The notes: generated from the sequence alone by a model not told the origin. A stretch of 64,000 bases of DNA from Morchella semilibera (GCA_009192285.1 CM018608.1:1258201-1322200), one strand, 5' to 3'. Numbered from the stretch's first letter, positions 12,666 through 26,804 are shown. A program made the numbers and translations.

Positions 12666-15600
12666 TTAGATAACGATAGAGAGCTCATGCCTCAGCAAAT
12701 GCTCTTCATCCAGATTTGGGTAGAAAGGCACTAGACAGTCTGCACTCTGGACATATGCATTGTTATAAAGCCTCCAATAGGGTGTCCTCACTTTTCTTGC
12801 AGGGTGGAACAATCCCGCCCAGACATAGTTCATGACCAATCCAGGTCCGATCGCCATCCTGATTGCGTCGATGGCCTCAATTATCCTATCAATAACGTGA
12901 GGTGACGTTTCGAACATATTTGGGTAAAGCAAATTTAGTAGATGCATCATAGCATCCTCACAACCAAGACCAACGACACCAAGCGCAACATGTTTGACAA
13001 CTGACGCAGCAGTCTGTCTGTGAACTTGGTCACGGTCAATCAGGGCATCCTCAAGGAGAGGAGTGACGGCATAGACATAGTCTTTAGCCATTTCGCCAAT
13101 GTACTCAAAGAGGAAAGAAAGTGACTTTAAGACACCATTCTGGACGTTGAGTTCGGGAACACGATATTCGTTCATGAGCGCGGGAAGTACAGTGAAAGGC
13201 GCACAGGTTTCCGCGACAATACCAATGGCGACTGCTGTACAAACACGAGATTGACGTTCTTGAACCCTTAGATTGTTGAGCAAGGTAGCTAGGACGTCCT
13301 GGGGACCAATGGCTTTGGCAATAAATCCTAAAAGCCACTGCATAAGATCGGTACACATGAAAGAATGTAGGGGAAAGTAAACCTACCGAATGTGTTGTTT
13401 GCTGCTCGTCTGATTCCCTTCTTATGTGCCTTCAACATATCTAACAGTTCGAAGCAGATTCTCATCCATTCTCTCGCGCTTACGAACTCAGCACCTCGAT
13501 CCGCAATTCTACCCACCAGATCGATAGTGTTCTCCTGGACCTTTTCGTGCCTGTTTCTAAGGATAGGGGTCAATCGAGGAAGGAGATCCTTAATTGGCGG
13601 CTGCATGCTATTGATACCAACAACAGTAACAATAGACCTAAGTGCGCCTAGAATGGAACCCAAAACTTCGGGATACTCTTCTCCAAGGTACTCATAAAGC
13701 ACAACACCCAATTTGCCCATTAAAGCATCTTCTCCGCATTGTTTCTAACTACAGGTTAGCTATTGTTTCGTTTCAAAAAAATATTAAAAAGCTGACATAC
13801 CATGACAACAGCAATTCTTGAAATCAGATCTGCACTCTGCTGTCTGACAGCTGAACTTTTATTGTTCAATCTCCACAAAATTGTACTGACAATTTGCGGG
13901 AGATACGGCTTACACCGCGTACCCAAAGCGTTGACAACCGTTCCAAATCCGTTAAGCATAACAATATCCTCCATAGTCTGTTCCTGGAATGCGAACAATA
14001 CACCATCCACCAGTCTTTCCTCTAGACGCTCACCAATATCTGCAGCCCCTAGAGAGGCAATAACCTTTTCAACACTCTCCAAGGTCATTTTACGGTATGG
14101 TTCGCTTTCGTCCTTGAGATGATCAACGATACGTTCGATGATCTCTCCACATCCAACTTTTTGGGCTAAATCAACTGTTGTCTCTACCACCTGACGGTAA
14201 TTCCGTTTATCAAGGGCCATTCTTCGTACCCAGAACGCCTTGAAAAATTCGGGGAGTACGTTCTCCTTTAGGTATGCCGCAGTCACACCCTCAGTTCCCG
14301 CACACTGACTGACAACCTTTAAAACAACCTTTTTCATCTCTTCGTCGGGACTTTGGAACTCCCGCAAAAGAATTTCCATCACTTCAGATGTGTAGTAATT
14401 TGCATACTCCTCATCCATAAGGGGTATGATGTATCCAACTGCCTTCAAGAACCCAGCTAAACCCTTCCCGCGCTGCTTTTTCGCACCGGTCCACAGAGGG
14501 TTAAGAATGGTATCAAAGCTCTCAATACCGTATGGACTAGCTGCTTCTGCCAACGCTGCAATGGCCAGACTGGTCACAGTACGGACCTTGGCCTGCTCAT
14601 CTTCCAAGTTCGGGCCAATACACTCTACTAAGCCCTTCAAGTGAGGTAAAATAGCACAACCCATGAGGATAGGAATCTGTTGCACAATTTTAACACCGGT
14701 ATGCCTCGCCTGCCAACTTTTCTTACTGCGGCAGACAGCCCTCAAAAACGGCAATAAGGCGGGTATACCAAGCGCGGATGCGACGACGGCGAACGCTCTC
14801 GCGGTGGTGTTTCGTACATACTCGTCGACATGGTCAATATCAGGTCGCATAGTAGAGATCATGTGCGCTAAACCGGCAGCCTTTGACAAGTTGCTAATAA
14901 TCTCGCGACCTTCAACACGCGCGTAGTAATCCTGATCAATCAGAAGTGGCTCTATGACGACCAGAATTTTATGCACATACGGCCTGACAAGATCATCAAG
15001 TTTGTAAAGGATACGATCAATGACTTTCACCAACAAATGACGCTCCTGGTCCTCGAGTGTCTTTTCCATAAGTAAGGGCAGAATTTGGTTAAAAAGCGGG
15101 CCTGCACCAAATTGACGGGCATTATCAGTGAGTTGACGCAACGCCGTCTTTCGCATGGGTGGTGTTCCATTCTTGACCTTAAGAAGAAGACGCATGATCT
15201 TTCTCTCCTTTAGCTCTTCAACGGTCATCGCGTTCTCGTCACCACCGTCGACAAGCTTCCCAAAGTAGGCCATATCTTCTGGCTTAAAGAATTGAAGATC
15301 GCCGACTCCCGGAATATCCGCAGGCATCTGCTTTCCGAGGATCCTGGCATTCTCAGGTTCCTGCATCATGAAGCCTCCGATGCCTGTTGAGTTCATTGGT
15401 GCCGGTGTGGACATAAGTTTTCTTGCTGGTGTACGGATCGGAGCGTATCCCGGCGGGGGCTCGAGAATTTTGTAGCCTTCGCTAGGTAACATCTCGTCGA
15501 GCTCTTCATCCGATAGCGGGGCATTCCTGTCTCCATGTCCAAAAGTAAGAGGCATGTGAGGGACAGGGGTAGCAGAAACAGATGGGTGCATGGGAGTCAC

Positions 15601-16545
15601 AAGTCCCTGATTTCCAACAGGTGTAGCAGCAGTAAGAGATGGAGCTTGATCCCATCGAGAGCGCTTTACCACTGGTGTTGCGTCTGGGGCAGCTGCAATG
15701 TCCCATCTGCTTGCACGTGGCTTCTTAGAATCTTCGTCTTTAATCGCCGCGGCGCCTTCGTCGCCTGCTACATCCCACCGCTTCTTCTGTAAACTTATTA
15801 GTATATTTTGTTTTTTAAGGATAGGATTTGGACAGTGACACACACCCTCTTCCTAGTACCATCGGTTGCAGAGCTTTCTCGGTCTGATTCGTCTTTCAGG
15901 CTCGCTTTGTACTCGACACCTTCCATCCGGTCAGCTCCGTTTCCCTCTTTCTTCATTGATTCTTCTATCTTCCTTCTAACTCTTTCCTCCTCCCTTTCAA
16001 TTTCTTTCTCCTGCATGACCTCTCTATAGCTCCGGCCCTCGCCATCTTCCTTAAACGCGTCTTTTCGTGTCGGTGTCAACTGCCTTTGAAACCTTCGCTT
16101 TTGGTAATCGGTCTCCCTATCGGCAATTTGTGCACTCTTTGCCTTTGAAGTCATAAGATCGGTGTCGTCATCACCGGCGCCGGCAAACTCGTTTAATAGC
16201 TCTTTAGAGGCTGTATACTGGCCAACCAACCTGCGTGTACCGTCACCGCCAGCCATATCCACGTCATCGTCATCATCCTCATTAATAGGAATGGAAGTAT
16301 TATATCCAGCAAACTTGTCACCACCAGCGCGGTCGTAAAGGGTCGTATCGAATGTGTCTGTCAAAGATTGTTTTGAGGATTCACGCTGCGAGGCAGGATC
16401 GAAAGTTTTCGAGCCAGGCTTCCCGGCCTTTGCCGCATTGCGCTCCGCTTGGAGGCGGCGGATTTCCTCAAAATCCGCTGGCAAAGAGGAATCTGATTAG
16501 CAACATCGCGTTAAAGGGGAATGGGGGCAACCTACAGTCAGCCAT
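12666..16545 (-). CDS. SF3B1: U2 snRNP splicing factor SF3B1 (SF3b155/Prp10/Hsh155)
   Basis: This is the scaffold of SF3b. It clamps the U2-branch-site helix and supports early spliceosome assembly in the nucleus. The exons are 16545-16536 (only 10 nt), 16492-15846, 15786-13801, 13744-13387 and 13327-12666. All joins keep frame and give 1,220 aa, against about 1,300 in human and 1,205 in fission yeast. The N-terminal third is disordered with RWD motifs (RWDVAGD, RWDIAAA, RWDQAPS) and Thr-Pro dipeptides, matching the U2AF-ligand motifs and phosphosites of the family. The HEAT repeats begin near residue 400 and run to the end, with the nearly invariant blocks [39 protein letters not shown] and [19 protein letters not shown]. 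The lysine that is the human K700 hotspot is kept (EQAKVRT). The start codon sits in a tiny first exon shared with a divergent spacer toward LSC1. Confidence 0.96.
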
Positions 16546-17240
16546 GGTAAAGACCTTGAGAGTAAAAAAAAAATTAAAGAGTAAAGGAACAGTAAAGGGA
16601 GATTGAGCGGGAGCTTTTCATACGCCGATACCGCTGATTATTCGAGTGGGGGGCGTAGAGGTAGAGGAGCGGGTTGATTTCTATGTTCTAGCAGCGGCTC
16701 CAACAAGCACAGGATTCGAAATGTCGCCTCCCAGTCTAGACTGTTACCCGGACGTCTAGTGTGGTAATCAATCATCCACATTATATACGATATCAACAGG
16801 GTGAAACTCCCAGGAGTAAGAATCGCACATACCCCGGTTTATCACAGTATGTAAGATGTAGTTTTCATCGAGCTCATAACGGCTATCGGTCTAATCTTAC
16901 TGTAACTACCAAAATCAACATAAGTTTCACGGTACTGCGCTGAAGGGACCACATCCCCATATTAATCGTGAAACAAATAATTAAGCATTAGGGATTATCT
17001 TCTATCTAGGTCCCCCTATATAGGTAGGATTACACTTGACAATTTCGGTGATCTCAGTCGGATATATGATTATCCAATTTTTCCCCTTTCGGCCAATGTC
17101 GGCACTGAGCACTCTCCAAGCGCCAAGAACAGCCTTCAAACATCCTGACCTCGGGGCCTCAACAACCGCATAGTAGATCACAGTAAAACACCCACCCCCG
17201 CCGTACCCTCCCCATCTCCGCTCATACTAATAACTCCAAG
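16546..17240. other. Divergent promoter region between SF3B1 and LSC1
   Basis: No coding sequence is supported. This 695-bp spacer separates two divergent start codons and so should hold both promoters. Two CCAAT boxes lie near the LSC1 side (separate entry). Confidence 0.65.
17074..17097 (+). promoter_or_regulatory. Pair of CCAAT boxes upstream of LSC1
   Basis: ATCCAAT (CCAAT at 17074-17078) and GGCCAAT (17093-17097) lie about 145-165 bp before the LSC1 start. The HAP2/3/5 (CBF) complex binds CCAAT and activates respiratory genes in fungi, so the setting is apt. Function is inferred from position and motif only. Confidence 0.35.
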
Positions 17241-18639
17241 ATGTTCGCCTTGAAGCGCCTCTCGACTCTTGGTGCCCGCGCTTACTCTACCTCAGCGTAC
17301 GCCTCCACCGCAAAGAATCTCCGTATCAATGCCGACACCAAAGTCATTTTCCAGGGTTTGTTTCTCGATATATATATATGTATATATGCGTGTGTGTGCG
17401 GTTGAATTTTGATTCTAACATTTTCATATAGGATTCACCGGAAAGCAGGGAACGTAAGTTTCATCGCAGCGAAAGGTAGGGAAACTACGCATATTGATAT
17501 ATGGATACAGTTTCCATGCCCGACAAGCTATCGAATATGGCACAAATGTTGTCGGTGGCATCAATCCCAAGAAGGCGGGAACCACTCATTTGGATCGCCC
17601 AGTGTTTGGCTCTGTGAGCGAAGCAGTTAAACAAGTTGGAGGCGAGTAGAATTCGAATCTAACTTTGTGTAGTGCGAATGTGGCTAAATTGATATGTTTT
17701 ACTCTCTAGCGGATGCCAGGTACTGCCTCAACCCAAATACAAAGGAAACAATCATAAAAATCTTATGGGAGGATATGGTCATGATTGGAGGGCAAGGGCT
17801 TAGGTGCGGATAGCTGATACTAGATAAACTACACAGTGCTATTTTCGTCCCCCCTTCTGTCGCCGCTGCGTCTATTGAGGAGGCCATCGCGGCTGAGATT
17901 GGTCTCGTCGTTTGCATCACTGAGGGAATTCCTCAGAATGATATGGTCCGCGTTGTAGATATTCTCAAGACCCAAAACAAGACCAGACTGGTCGGACCTA
18001 ACTGCCCCGGTATTATTGTAAGCATCACAAACCGAACCTAATATATATATAAACCATCCAGCTAACTCTCAAATAGTCACCTGGCCAATGCAAAATCGGC
18101 ATTATGCCTGGTTTCATTCACAAGCGTGGAAGAATTGGAATCGTCTCCCGTTCTGGCACCCTCACCTATGAGGCTGTCAACCAGACTACTCAAGTTGGAC
18201 TCGGCCAAAGCCTTGTCATTGGTATTGGAGGAGACCCATTCTCTGGAACTTCCTTCATCGACGCTCTCTCTGTGTTTTTGAACGATGATGGAACTGACGG
18301 TAAATCTCTAAAATTCTTCTTTGATACGAGAACTAGACTGCTAACACTAATGCAGGTATCATCATGATCGGTGAAATTGGTGGTTCTGCCGAGGAGGATG
18401 CAGCTGAGTATATCACCACCAACAATCCTAAAAACAAGCCAATTGTGTCCTTCATTGCCGGTATTACTGCGCCTCCAGGAAGACGTATGGGTCACGCTGG
18501 TGCCATCGTCAGTGGCGGGAAGGGTGGTGCCGAGTCCAAGATCTCTGCGCTCGAGAGCGCCGGTGCTATCGTTGAGAGAAGCCCCGCAAGGCTCGGAAAG
18601 GCCCTATATGAACAGTTTGTAAAGCGTGATCTTTTGTGA
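17241..18639 (+). CDS. LSC1: Succinyl-CoA ligase alpha subunit, mitochondrial
   Basis: This subunit works with the beta subunit in the matrix to convert succinyl-CoA to succinate with nucleotide triphosphate formation in the TCA cycle. A seven-exon model gives 321 aa: 17241-17355, 17432-17453, 17511-17641, 17710-17719, 17837-18017, 18077-18299 and 18356-18639. The N-terminus ([18 protein letters not shown]) is a Ser/Arg/Ala-rich mitochondrial presequence. Then follow the CoA-binding segment GFTGKQGT, the IFVPPSVAA and VCITEGIPQ blocks, VGPNCPGII, and [10 protein letters not shown] with the phospho-His. Exon 4 is only 10 nt and the intron before it appears to start with GC (GGAG|GCGAGT). This restores the conserved Gly-Ala-Asp-Ala-Ser-Ala-Ile-Phe. 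A single canonical intron 17649-17836 would also stay in frame but loses residues seen in all homologues. Confidence 0.95.
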
Positions 18640-19007
18640 TCTGTGTAGTCTAGAGTGTTTCATGCGTGATATAGAGGATATTATCAACTTCCCCCTGCCT
18701 TATTTTTGATCCATTTCCTAGTTTCTCTTTTGCTTTACCTCTTCTTGTAGTTATTCTCGAGAAATACATACCGTGCACAGCTTTTTGGTGGGTATTCAAG
18801 AAATCGTATTGAACTTCTCGGCGGCGGGATTGATTGCTAAAGTCACCGGGGCTTAAAACATAATTCGAAGACTTTTAGCTAAAGAACTTGATTTTTTTCA
18901 TAGTCTTGAAGACCTAGTGACGGTCACGCGACCTCTTTATTGTATTGCGGTTTTTTACACTCAAGAACGAGATATAGAACTTCCCGCGGTCACAACTTAT
19001 GCGGGCC
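18640..19007. other. Convergent spacer LSC1/PRE1
   Basis: A 368-bp stretch between two convergent stop codons. It is T-rich after LSC1. I see no gene or clear repeat. Confidence 0.6.
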
Positions 19008-19951
19008 TTAAATCTCAACCTCTCTTATGCCGTCAGCCGTTACAACTTTAACCAGCAATCCCTTGTAATCTACCGGCAATCTCTTGACCAACTAGATGAT
19101 TCAAACATTCGTTAGTTGATTTAAAAGGGTGCAATCACCATAAGTAGCTAGTGATTGTAGTTAACGAACCTCTTCGTGACACATTTTCATCAACTTCAGT
19201 CCTTCTTCGAGCGAAATGTTCGGGTTGTGGTGCTTGTCGAGAATAGAAAGACAGTAGTACTGCGCATACCCATGGGCTGAGTAGGGTGTGCGCGCTGATG
19301 CCGCCAAGTAATCCAGCCAGTAAAGGTGCGGTTCATTGGTATTTGTGTCAAAACCGCCGATAAGAAGATTGACGTAGTATGGTTTCTACCAAACGCGAGT
19401 CAGTATTAAAGAAGTAGGCAAGTGATAAAAAGTCTAAGATATGATGATATTTCGGTGTGGATTTCATAAATGATAGAGAGCTCACATACCCTACTTCTTA
19501 GACTTTTCGCCAGCTCTCTTCGGACAAAGCTCGCAACTGCACTTGGCGAGAGCTGCCATTTCGAGTTGTTCCTCATTCCATATAGCTGAACATTCGCCTG
19601 GATATACTCCGCAAACTGGACTGTCATTTCCTCCCTGCATCAGTTTGCTTCTTTGCAACCCGGAATACCACGGTGCAGAAGACCCATCCAGTGGGTGGAG
19701 GGGTAAAAAGGTGGGGCTAACCAGTATCTCCAGCCTCTCCGGAAAATGCCATCAATGTATGCGGATTTAAAGCGCGGGTTTTATCGTCTTCTTCTTTAAG
19801 GACGGTTACGCCGCGCATAGCAGCTTTAGACGCCGCGATGAGGACGTAGTCTTTCCCGGTGATGCCTAGAAGTACTTCCCTGTAAACATGTAAAGACGAC
19901 GATGTCAGCCAATTAAACCAACGACTTTAGATGTGGGATAATTACGGACAT
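19008..19951 (-). CDS. PRE1: 20S proteasome beta-4 subunit (Pre1/PSMB2)
   Basis: This is a non-catalytic beta subunit of the 20S proteasome core. The exons are 19951-19950 (AT only), 19879-19722, 19620-19490, 19385-19170 and 19091-19008, giving 196 aa, close to yeast Pre1 (198 aa). Family blocks are clear: [19 protein letters not shown], a Leu-Tyr-Gly-Met-Arg-Asn segment, [40 protein letters not shown], and the C-terminal [20 protein letters not shown], which aligns with the yeast tail. There is no propeptide and no N-terminal catalytic Thr, as usual for beta-4. No in-frame ATG precedes the GEVLLG-type start of the second exon. The simplest solution is a start codon split by an intron (AT|GTCCGT ... 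ACAG|G), giving Met-Glu-Val-Leu-Leu-Gly. The last donor is GTTCGT, which is weak but demanded by the conserved tail. Confidence 0.9.
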
Positions 19952-20518
19952 GGTTACAAGATGGAATTTGGAGATAAGTGGTGATGGGGGATGGTTCTGA
20001 TGGTAGTTGTGGTTGCGTGGTGGGGGAGCTTGTGCGTTGAAGTGGTTACCTACGTTTGTAGAGCTTCGGTCGATTAGAGTATGCTCCTCGCTGTCTTGGC
20101 AACCCACATTTTCCCCAACTACTGAGAATGCGGAAACATCCCATAGTCCTGGAACCCGATGATTAAACGATTTCTATACCTAGATCTAAATTCGGCTACT
20201 CTAGAAGTATACTCTTCATCGCTCCCCAATAATACTTGTAGTGAGATCAAGACTGATCGTTATGACCCATCGAGTGATAACGTATGATCATGCTAGATCA
20301 CATCTAAAGCTGGAGGAGACAGCACCATGCACGAACCGGTATCAACAGTGTTTCTGTAGCTTAAAGCATCTCAAACGTATCTAATATATGTAGTCATTCA
20401 GTGTATTTAGACCCCACTACTATTACAAGCTGCCACGTTCATTAATTCATGCAATTTTTATCCCACCCACCACAGCCACCAGTGTACAAGAGGCGGTTTC
20501 CGATTCGCTGAAACTCGC
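19952..20518. other. Spacer between PRE1 and PRP17
   Basis: A 567-bp interval holding the PRE1 promoter and the PRP17 3' end, which point the same way. No further gene is supported. Confidence 0.6.
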
Positions 20519-22370
20519 CTAATCCCAATACTTGATAACATTATCCAACCCCGCACTTGCCACCTTACTGGTCTCTTGTGGATGCCACTGCGCCGCCACG
20601 ACTGGTCCATCACTGGCCTGGAATTTATGGTACATCTTGCAAGTCTTCCAATCCCAGAAGCACAAAAACCCACCGGAGTCACCGCTCATCAAAAACTGGC
20701 CGTCAGGAGAGATATCCACATCGATGGCATAACCGGCGTTGTTGTGGCCTCGGAACACCTTCTTCCGGTTTTGGCGGAACTTATCAGTTGCAGCATAAAC
20801 AACAACCTGGTTGTCGCCAGACTGGTAGGCAACGTATTTCCCGCTGGGATGTAGCGATGCACGGACCATCGAGTACATGTACGGTTCTGCAATGAACTTG
20901 ATTGGTACCGGGATGCCATATTCCCAAGCACGAAGAGACTTATCGTCAGATGTGGTAATGAAACGGCGGTTTTCATCAACGAAAGTAATAGTGTTAACAG
21001 GCCCGAGATGGTGGTCATACTCTTGGGAAACCTCTTCTGTACGTGTATCGAACTGAATGATCTTTTTGTCGCTCATACCTGCCAAGAACTCGTGGTGTAG
21101 GCTAGGTTCCGGGTTGAATCTGATGACATGTGGAATCTTCCCGGTAGTGTATCGGTGGACACATTTTCCAGTTTCGGTATCCCAGAGCTTCATGTAGCGA
21201 TCATAAGAGGCAGTGAGAAATTGTGTGCCGTCGTTGTTGAAAGTTATGTCTGTGACCGCCTTTGAGTGGCCGTTGTAGGTACGAAGTAACTCACGATCAT
21301 GATAAACATCCCAAATCTGCAAAACGGTAATTAGTATTATTCAAGCATTGAGTACCACCCTGTATAGACGAACGGCATACCTTGACTTTTGCATCACTAC
21401 TGCTAGACAGTAATAGGTGACCTGCTCCTGGGAAGAATCTGAGGGCTGTGATAGGCTTTGTATGCCCAACCCAGGTGTGCACCAACTTCTTGGGTATGTA
21501 ATTCGTCCAGCTGCCAGGTTCTTTCTTTAGATCCAGATCCAAGTCCTGCGGCACATGCATATAGGTCCTTCCTTGGTAATCGTACTGCTGCGAGCCATGG
21601 AATTCTGTAGTCTCCTTTCCTACTCCTCCAGTGTTCACATCCAAGTACTCCTTTCCAGCCTTATCAATAATCGGATTCGACGCCGGCGCTACGTATTCCT
21701 CCTCGCCCTCCTCTTCCTCTTCCCCTTCTGATTCTGAAAGAGTTGTTGGTGGCATATTGTACTTTGCCCATGGCCCCACATACGCGTTTTCCCCATCAAT
21801 CACTGAAGGATCTCCCTTTCCTGTTCGCTTCTTCTTTATCGCATTTGTCTCTTCTCTTGAAGGCCGCAGCTGAACTACATCCTTCCCACCGTGCAGCGCA
21901 ACACTATCCTGGTTCCCGACATAGGTATTATCACCTGCCGACAATGAAGGGTCCTGTGCATATCCCAAAGAAATGAAGGTCCGCTGCTGTGTCCGGAACG
22001 TTGACTCAGAAATCGCGGACTCTTCCGCATAGCCTGTGAGTACGTTCTTTCGCTTCCTAGAGGCGCTGTCGGCAGACATAAATGGGTTCGATGGCCCAAC
22101 TATGGGCGCGGACAGTTGTTCATATGTCATGTTGGTCATAATTTGTTTATCTGTCTGCTTTATAAGAGATTGGCGGAGCTGCATAGGGTCCTGTGAGGGT
22201 ATTAGCTAGCTGAAAAGGTTTGATAGAATTATGGGGTGCGTAGACTCAACCTCTAAAGAGACATCAGGGGCGGCTACAACTCTAGTGGTAGCGGTAAATT
22301 GAGGCACACCAGTAGAAGTAGAGGGTCCTGCCCCCTCATCATCGCTGGAAGCATAATCAACAAGCGACAT
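20519..22370 (-). CDS. PRP17: Pre-mRNA splicing factor Prp17 (CDC40), WD40
   Basis: This second-step splicing factor binds the spliceosome at the catalytic stage and links splicing to cell-cycle progression. The exons are 22370-22251, 22190-21381 and 21316-20519, in frame, for 575 aa. Residues 1-300 are disordered, starting MSLVDYASSDDEG, with NPFMSADSASRKRKNVLTG typical of the family and an acidic Glu run. The N-terminal linker includes YIPKKLVHTWVGHTKPI, which begins the propeller. About seven WD40 repeats follow, including TYNGHSKAVTDITF, ASYDRYMKLWDTETGKC, HHLGPVNTITFVDENRRF and HPQETSKVASAGLDNVIKYW at the end. Length, order and C-terminus match the family throughout. The window also holds SF3B1, another spliceosome component, about 4 kb away, but no operon logic applies. 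Confidence 0.96.
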
Positions 22371-22791
22371 CTATATCGTTATTGAAGATTTGGTGTTCTT
22401 TGTGTCGCGTCAAAGATGAAGGTGTTGCATTGTTGTCTGCTACCGCTTGGATGGTAATATGGCAGTTGAGGGTTAGGGTTATCCATGCAAGATGATGCAC
22501 TCAGTCAGACTGAGTCAGTGGTCCAGTAACCATTTTTGGTGATGGCAACGGTTGGGGCCAGTATGACAGCGACCTATGTAAATTATACATGTAGGCAGAA
22601 GCATGTAAGTACTCACTCGCAACACAAAACGTTACCGACATTAGACTCCATGATTGATCTTATTAATGACTCGAACAATGAATTTACTCTACAGCCTATT
22701 GAACCCTTTGAAACAACGGTTTGGAAACAGTAGCATTCTCCCCCACCATAGTCATACAGTACACCGCCGGACATAAAATTTTGGATCCAAA
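22371..22791. other. Spacer between PRP17 and aspartate aminotransferase
   Basis: A 421-bp interval with the PRP17 promoter and the 3' end of the upstream minus-strand gene. Nothing else is recognised. Confidence 0.6.
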
Positions 22792-24383
<1,592 letters not shown>

Positions 24384-25948
24384 TGAAGAGGGAGCGGTAA
24401 GGTGTAGATAGCTGGAGCAAGATAAGTATACCCTAAGTGCAGTGAGTGAGTGACTGTGCCGTGCTTTACGTACTCAGTTCGACTATCTTAGTTCGCTGCA
24501 GGATTTGAGGCGTGGGACGAGGGTTGAGGACGCAACTTGCTAGGAAGAAGCTAAAGAAGGCGGGGGAGGAGCTTTGATATTCAGGCTCTTATAATTATTA
24601 GCGTAACCCCATGCGTGATTATAATTTTCCGGGCCGAGGAATTGGCCTGCGTCTAAGCCCTCTAAAGGAAGAAGGTTTCTCAGCATGTGTAGAAACAGCC
24701 GCTCCCGCAAATGTTACGCAGAGACCCTGGTTCTTTCATCGCAACGGTCTCTAGTTCCACCAACCTCCAGTCCCAAATTTTCGGACTTCTGGAACTTATC
24801 AGATGTTTTTCCATGCATGCATACGAGTTGTCCCTGTGACACTCCGCTCACGAGGAACTGTTACTCTCCACGCGTGAAGAGATATGTAGGTACCTAGAGT
24901 ACATTTCATGTGAGTATGGACCAGTAAAGTGCTGATTTAATACATGTATCCTTACTTATTACCAGACAAAACTGTCTCATTTGTTGTCAGTAGACCACGG
25001 ACCCCATATACATACATACTACATGCAGTAGAATAGTGATGCCCTGATTTGTCAGTGTTAAAGTACCTCTCAGAACCAGGTTTACATCTCTATAGGTACA
25101 CGCTGTGTCGCACTACTCAGATGCCCTCTTTGACATTGAATTGCTTTTGCATCCTGGCCACCCTGACGGTTTCGACACTCCCTGGTTGGGGCCAGGACCG
25201 CCAGGCTTTCCCCACAGTATTCTTATTTGATTGTGATTAGGCTAATATTCAGAACATGTTATGGTTGAACCTTCCTAAGAGCTTCTACAACAACTGCCGC
25301 TCCCACATTACCTACATGTAGGTATATATGGAAACAGTATCCGTTATGTCCTTACCTATTGAAATTCATAGCAAAAAATGCACTATCCCCAAACTTGGTT
25401 ACCCATAACAAGTATCACGCCAGAATTACACACAAAAACATCCGGCTGAAGAGGTTTCAGCTCTTCGGGGGCGGCGCCATTAAGGGCAGGAGTCGATCAG
25501 GACCAGGAGGTACAATAGCCACAGCCTGTATACATGTACCTACATACATGTAGGTAAATACATACATGTAGTTAGTCTCCGGTTGGCTTTCTGAAACCCA
25601 ATACTCAGATATATGTTTTTAGAACCAGAGTGCTATTACATCAGTTACCTCTGAATCTAAGCATTTTAACTGCATAAATACATTAGTTAAGGCTAAGGTT
25701 GGGGTGCACACATAGGGTATGGTCACTTAAACAAGTGCCACTCAAACCTTCAATAACCCTCAACTTAACTATCTGTAGGCGTAGTATCGAGATAATGCTT
25801 CACTCAAGCCCGAGGTGGCCATGGAAGATGTGCCTCGGCCCTCAGCATGTGGATATGGCCGATGAACGAGATTTATAACGGGGGTTAGGGATAAGCTATA
25901 TCAGGCAACATCCATCCGCATGAATACATCATATATAGACGATGCGAC

Positions 25949-26039
25949 TACTTGCCAGATTTTTAAGTTTAGGACGAGAATACTAGTAATCGTCAGTATT
26001 AATTGTATCCTCATCCTAAACTTGAAAATTTAGCAAGTA
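25949..26039. repeat. Degenerate 34-bp inverted repeat, 23-nt loop
   Basis: The arms at 25949-25982 and 26006-26039 match at 29 of 34 positions. All five differences are transitions (C/T or G/A). This is the pattern expected if an originally perfect hairpin was hit by repeat-induced point mutation or cytosine deamination. No coding capacity is present. Confidence 0.8.
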
Positions 26040-26657
26040 CACGCACGAGGTTCCACGACCCCTTGCCCCGAAGGGTTCGGCCTAGAGGAGCTTACGGGGG
26101 AACGGCAAACCCGGGTTACAAGTTATGTCCAAATTTATGGTGTGACCTGGATAACCGGACTTAAGGAGCTAGGACGCAGGAATTCGAATACGATTAGAAT
26201 ATGCGTTCAGATGATCGATGAATTCTTGCACTACCAACTGGTTGTACGACCACAAATTGTGTCTCAAGCCTCAATCGGACCCTGAATATATATGGGCTTG
26301 AAATCAATACCAGAAATCTCCGGCGATGAGGATTGAGCGTGAGATCACTTTACGATGTTTATGCTGATCAAGTTGTTTGGATATCTGATGTATCGATGAC
26401 TTCAGGACCGTACCCCCAGGAATTATATTCGATGTATGTGTAACCACACACTGTTTACACTATACCAGACCCCATCGATGGTCATTCCGCCCCTACGCCC
26501 GTTTTAAGGCCCTCTAGATCTATACGAGAAAAGGGGGGAAATCTTGCCAGTGGCTGAGACGTAATAGTTCTCACGAGGAGGCGTTCTCTAATCAGGATAA
26601 CAGTCAGCTCACACGCGCATATGTATACACATACATTATCGCGAATACAACATATAC

Positions 26658-26679
26658 AAAAAAAAAAAAAAAAAAAAAA
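26658..26679. repeat. Poly-A tract (22 A)
   Basis: An uninterrupted A homopolymer in the gene desert. No retroposed coding sequence is visible upstream of it. Confidence 0.95.
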
Positions 26680-26774
26680 GATACGTGTGTAATAGCAACA
26701 GCAAAATCATTTACTAACATCCACTTAGTTTTAACGAATATCTAAATTAATATCCAAGAGACAAGAGCTAAACT

Positions 26775-26804
26775 AGCCCATGGAGATAGCTAAATCCATG
26801 GGCT
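26775..26804. repeat. Short stem-loop followed by a T-rich tract
   Basis: Ten-base arms AGCCCATGGA and TCCATGGGCT enclose a 10-nt loop, directly followed by a T-rich stretch. It resembles a simple hairpin. With no gene next to it, a terminator role cannot be argued. Confidence 0.6.

Noticed and set aside
13802-14926. Several plus-strand open frames opposite SF3B1
   Set aside because: They are antisense shadows of a highly conserved gene and show no protein family features.
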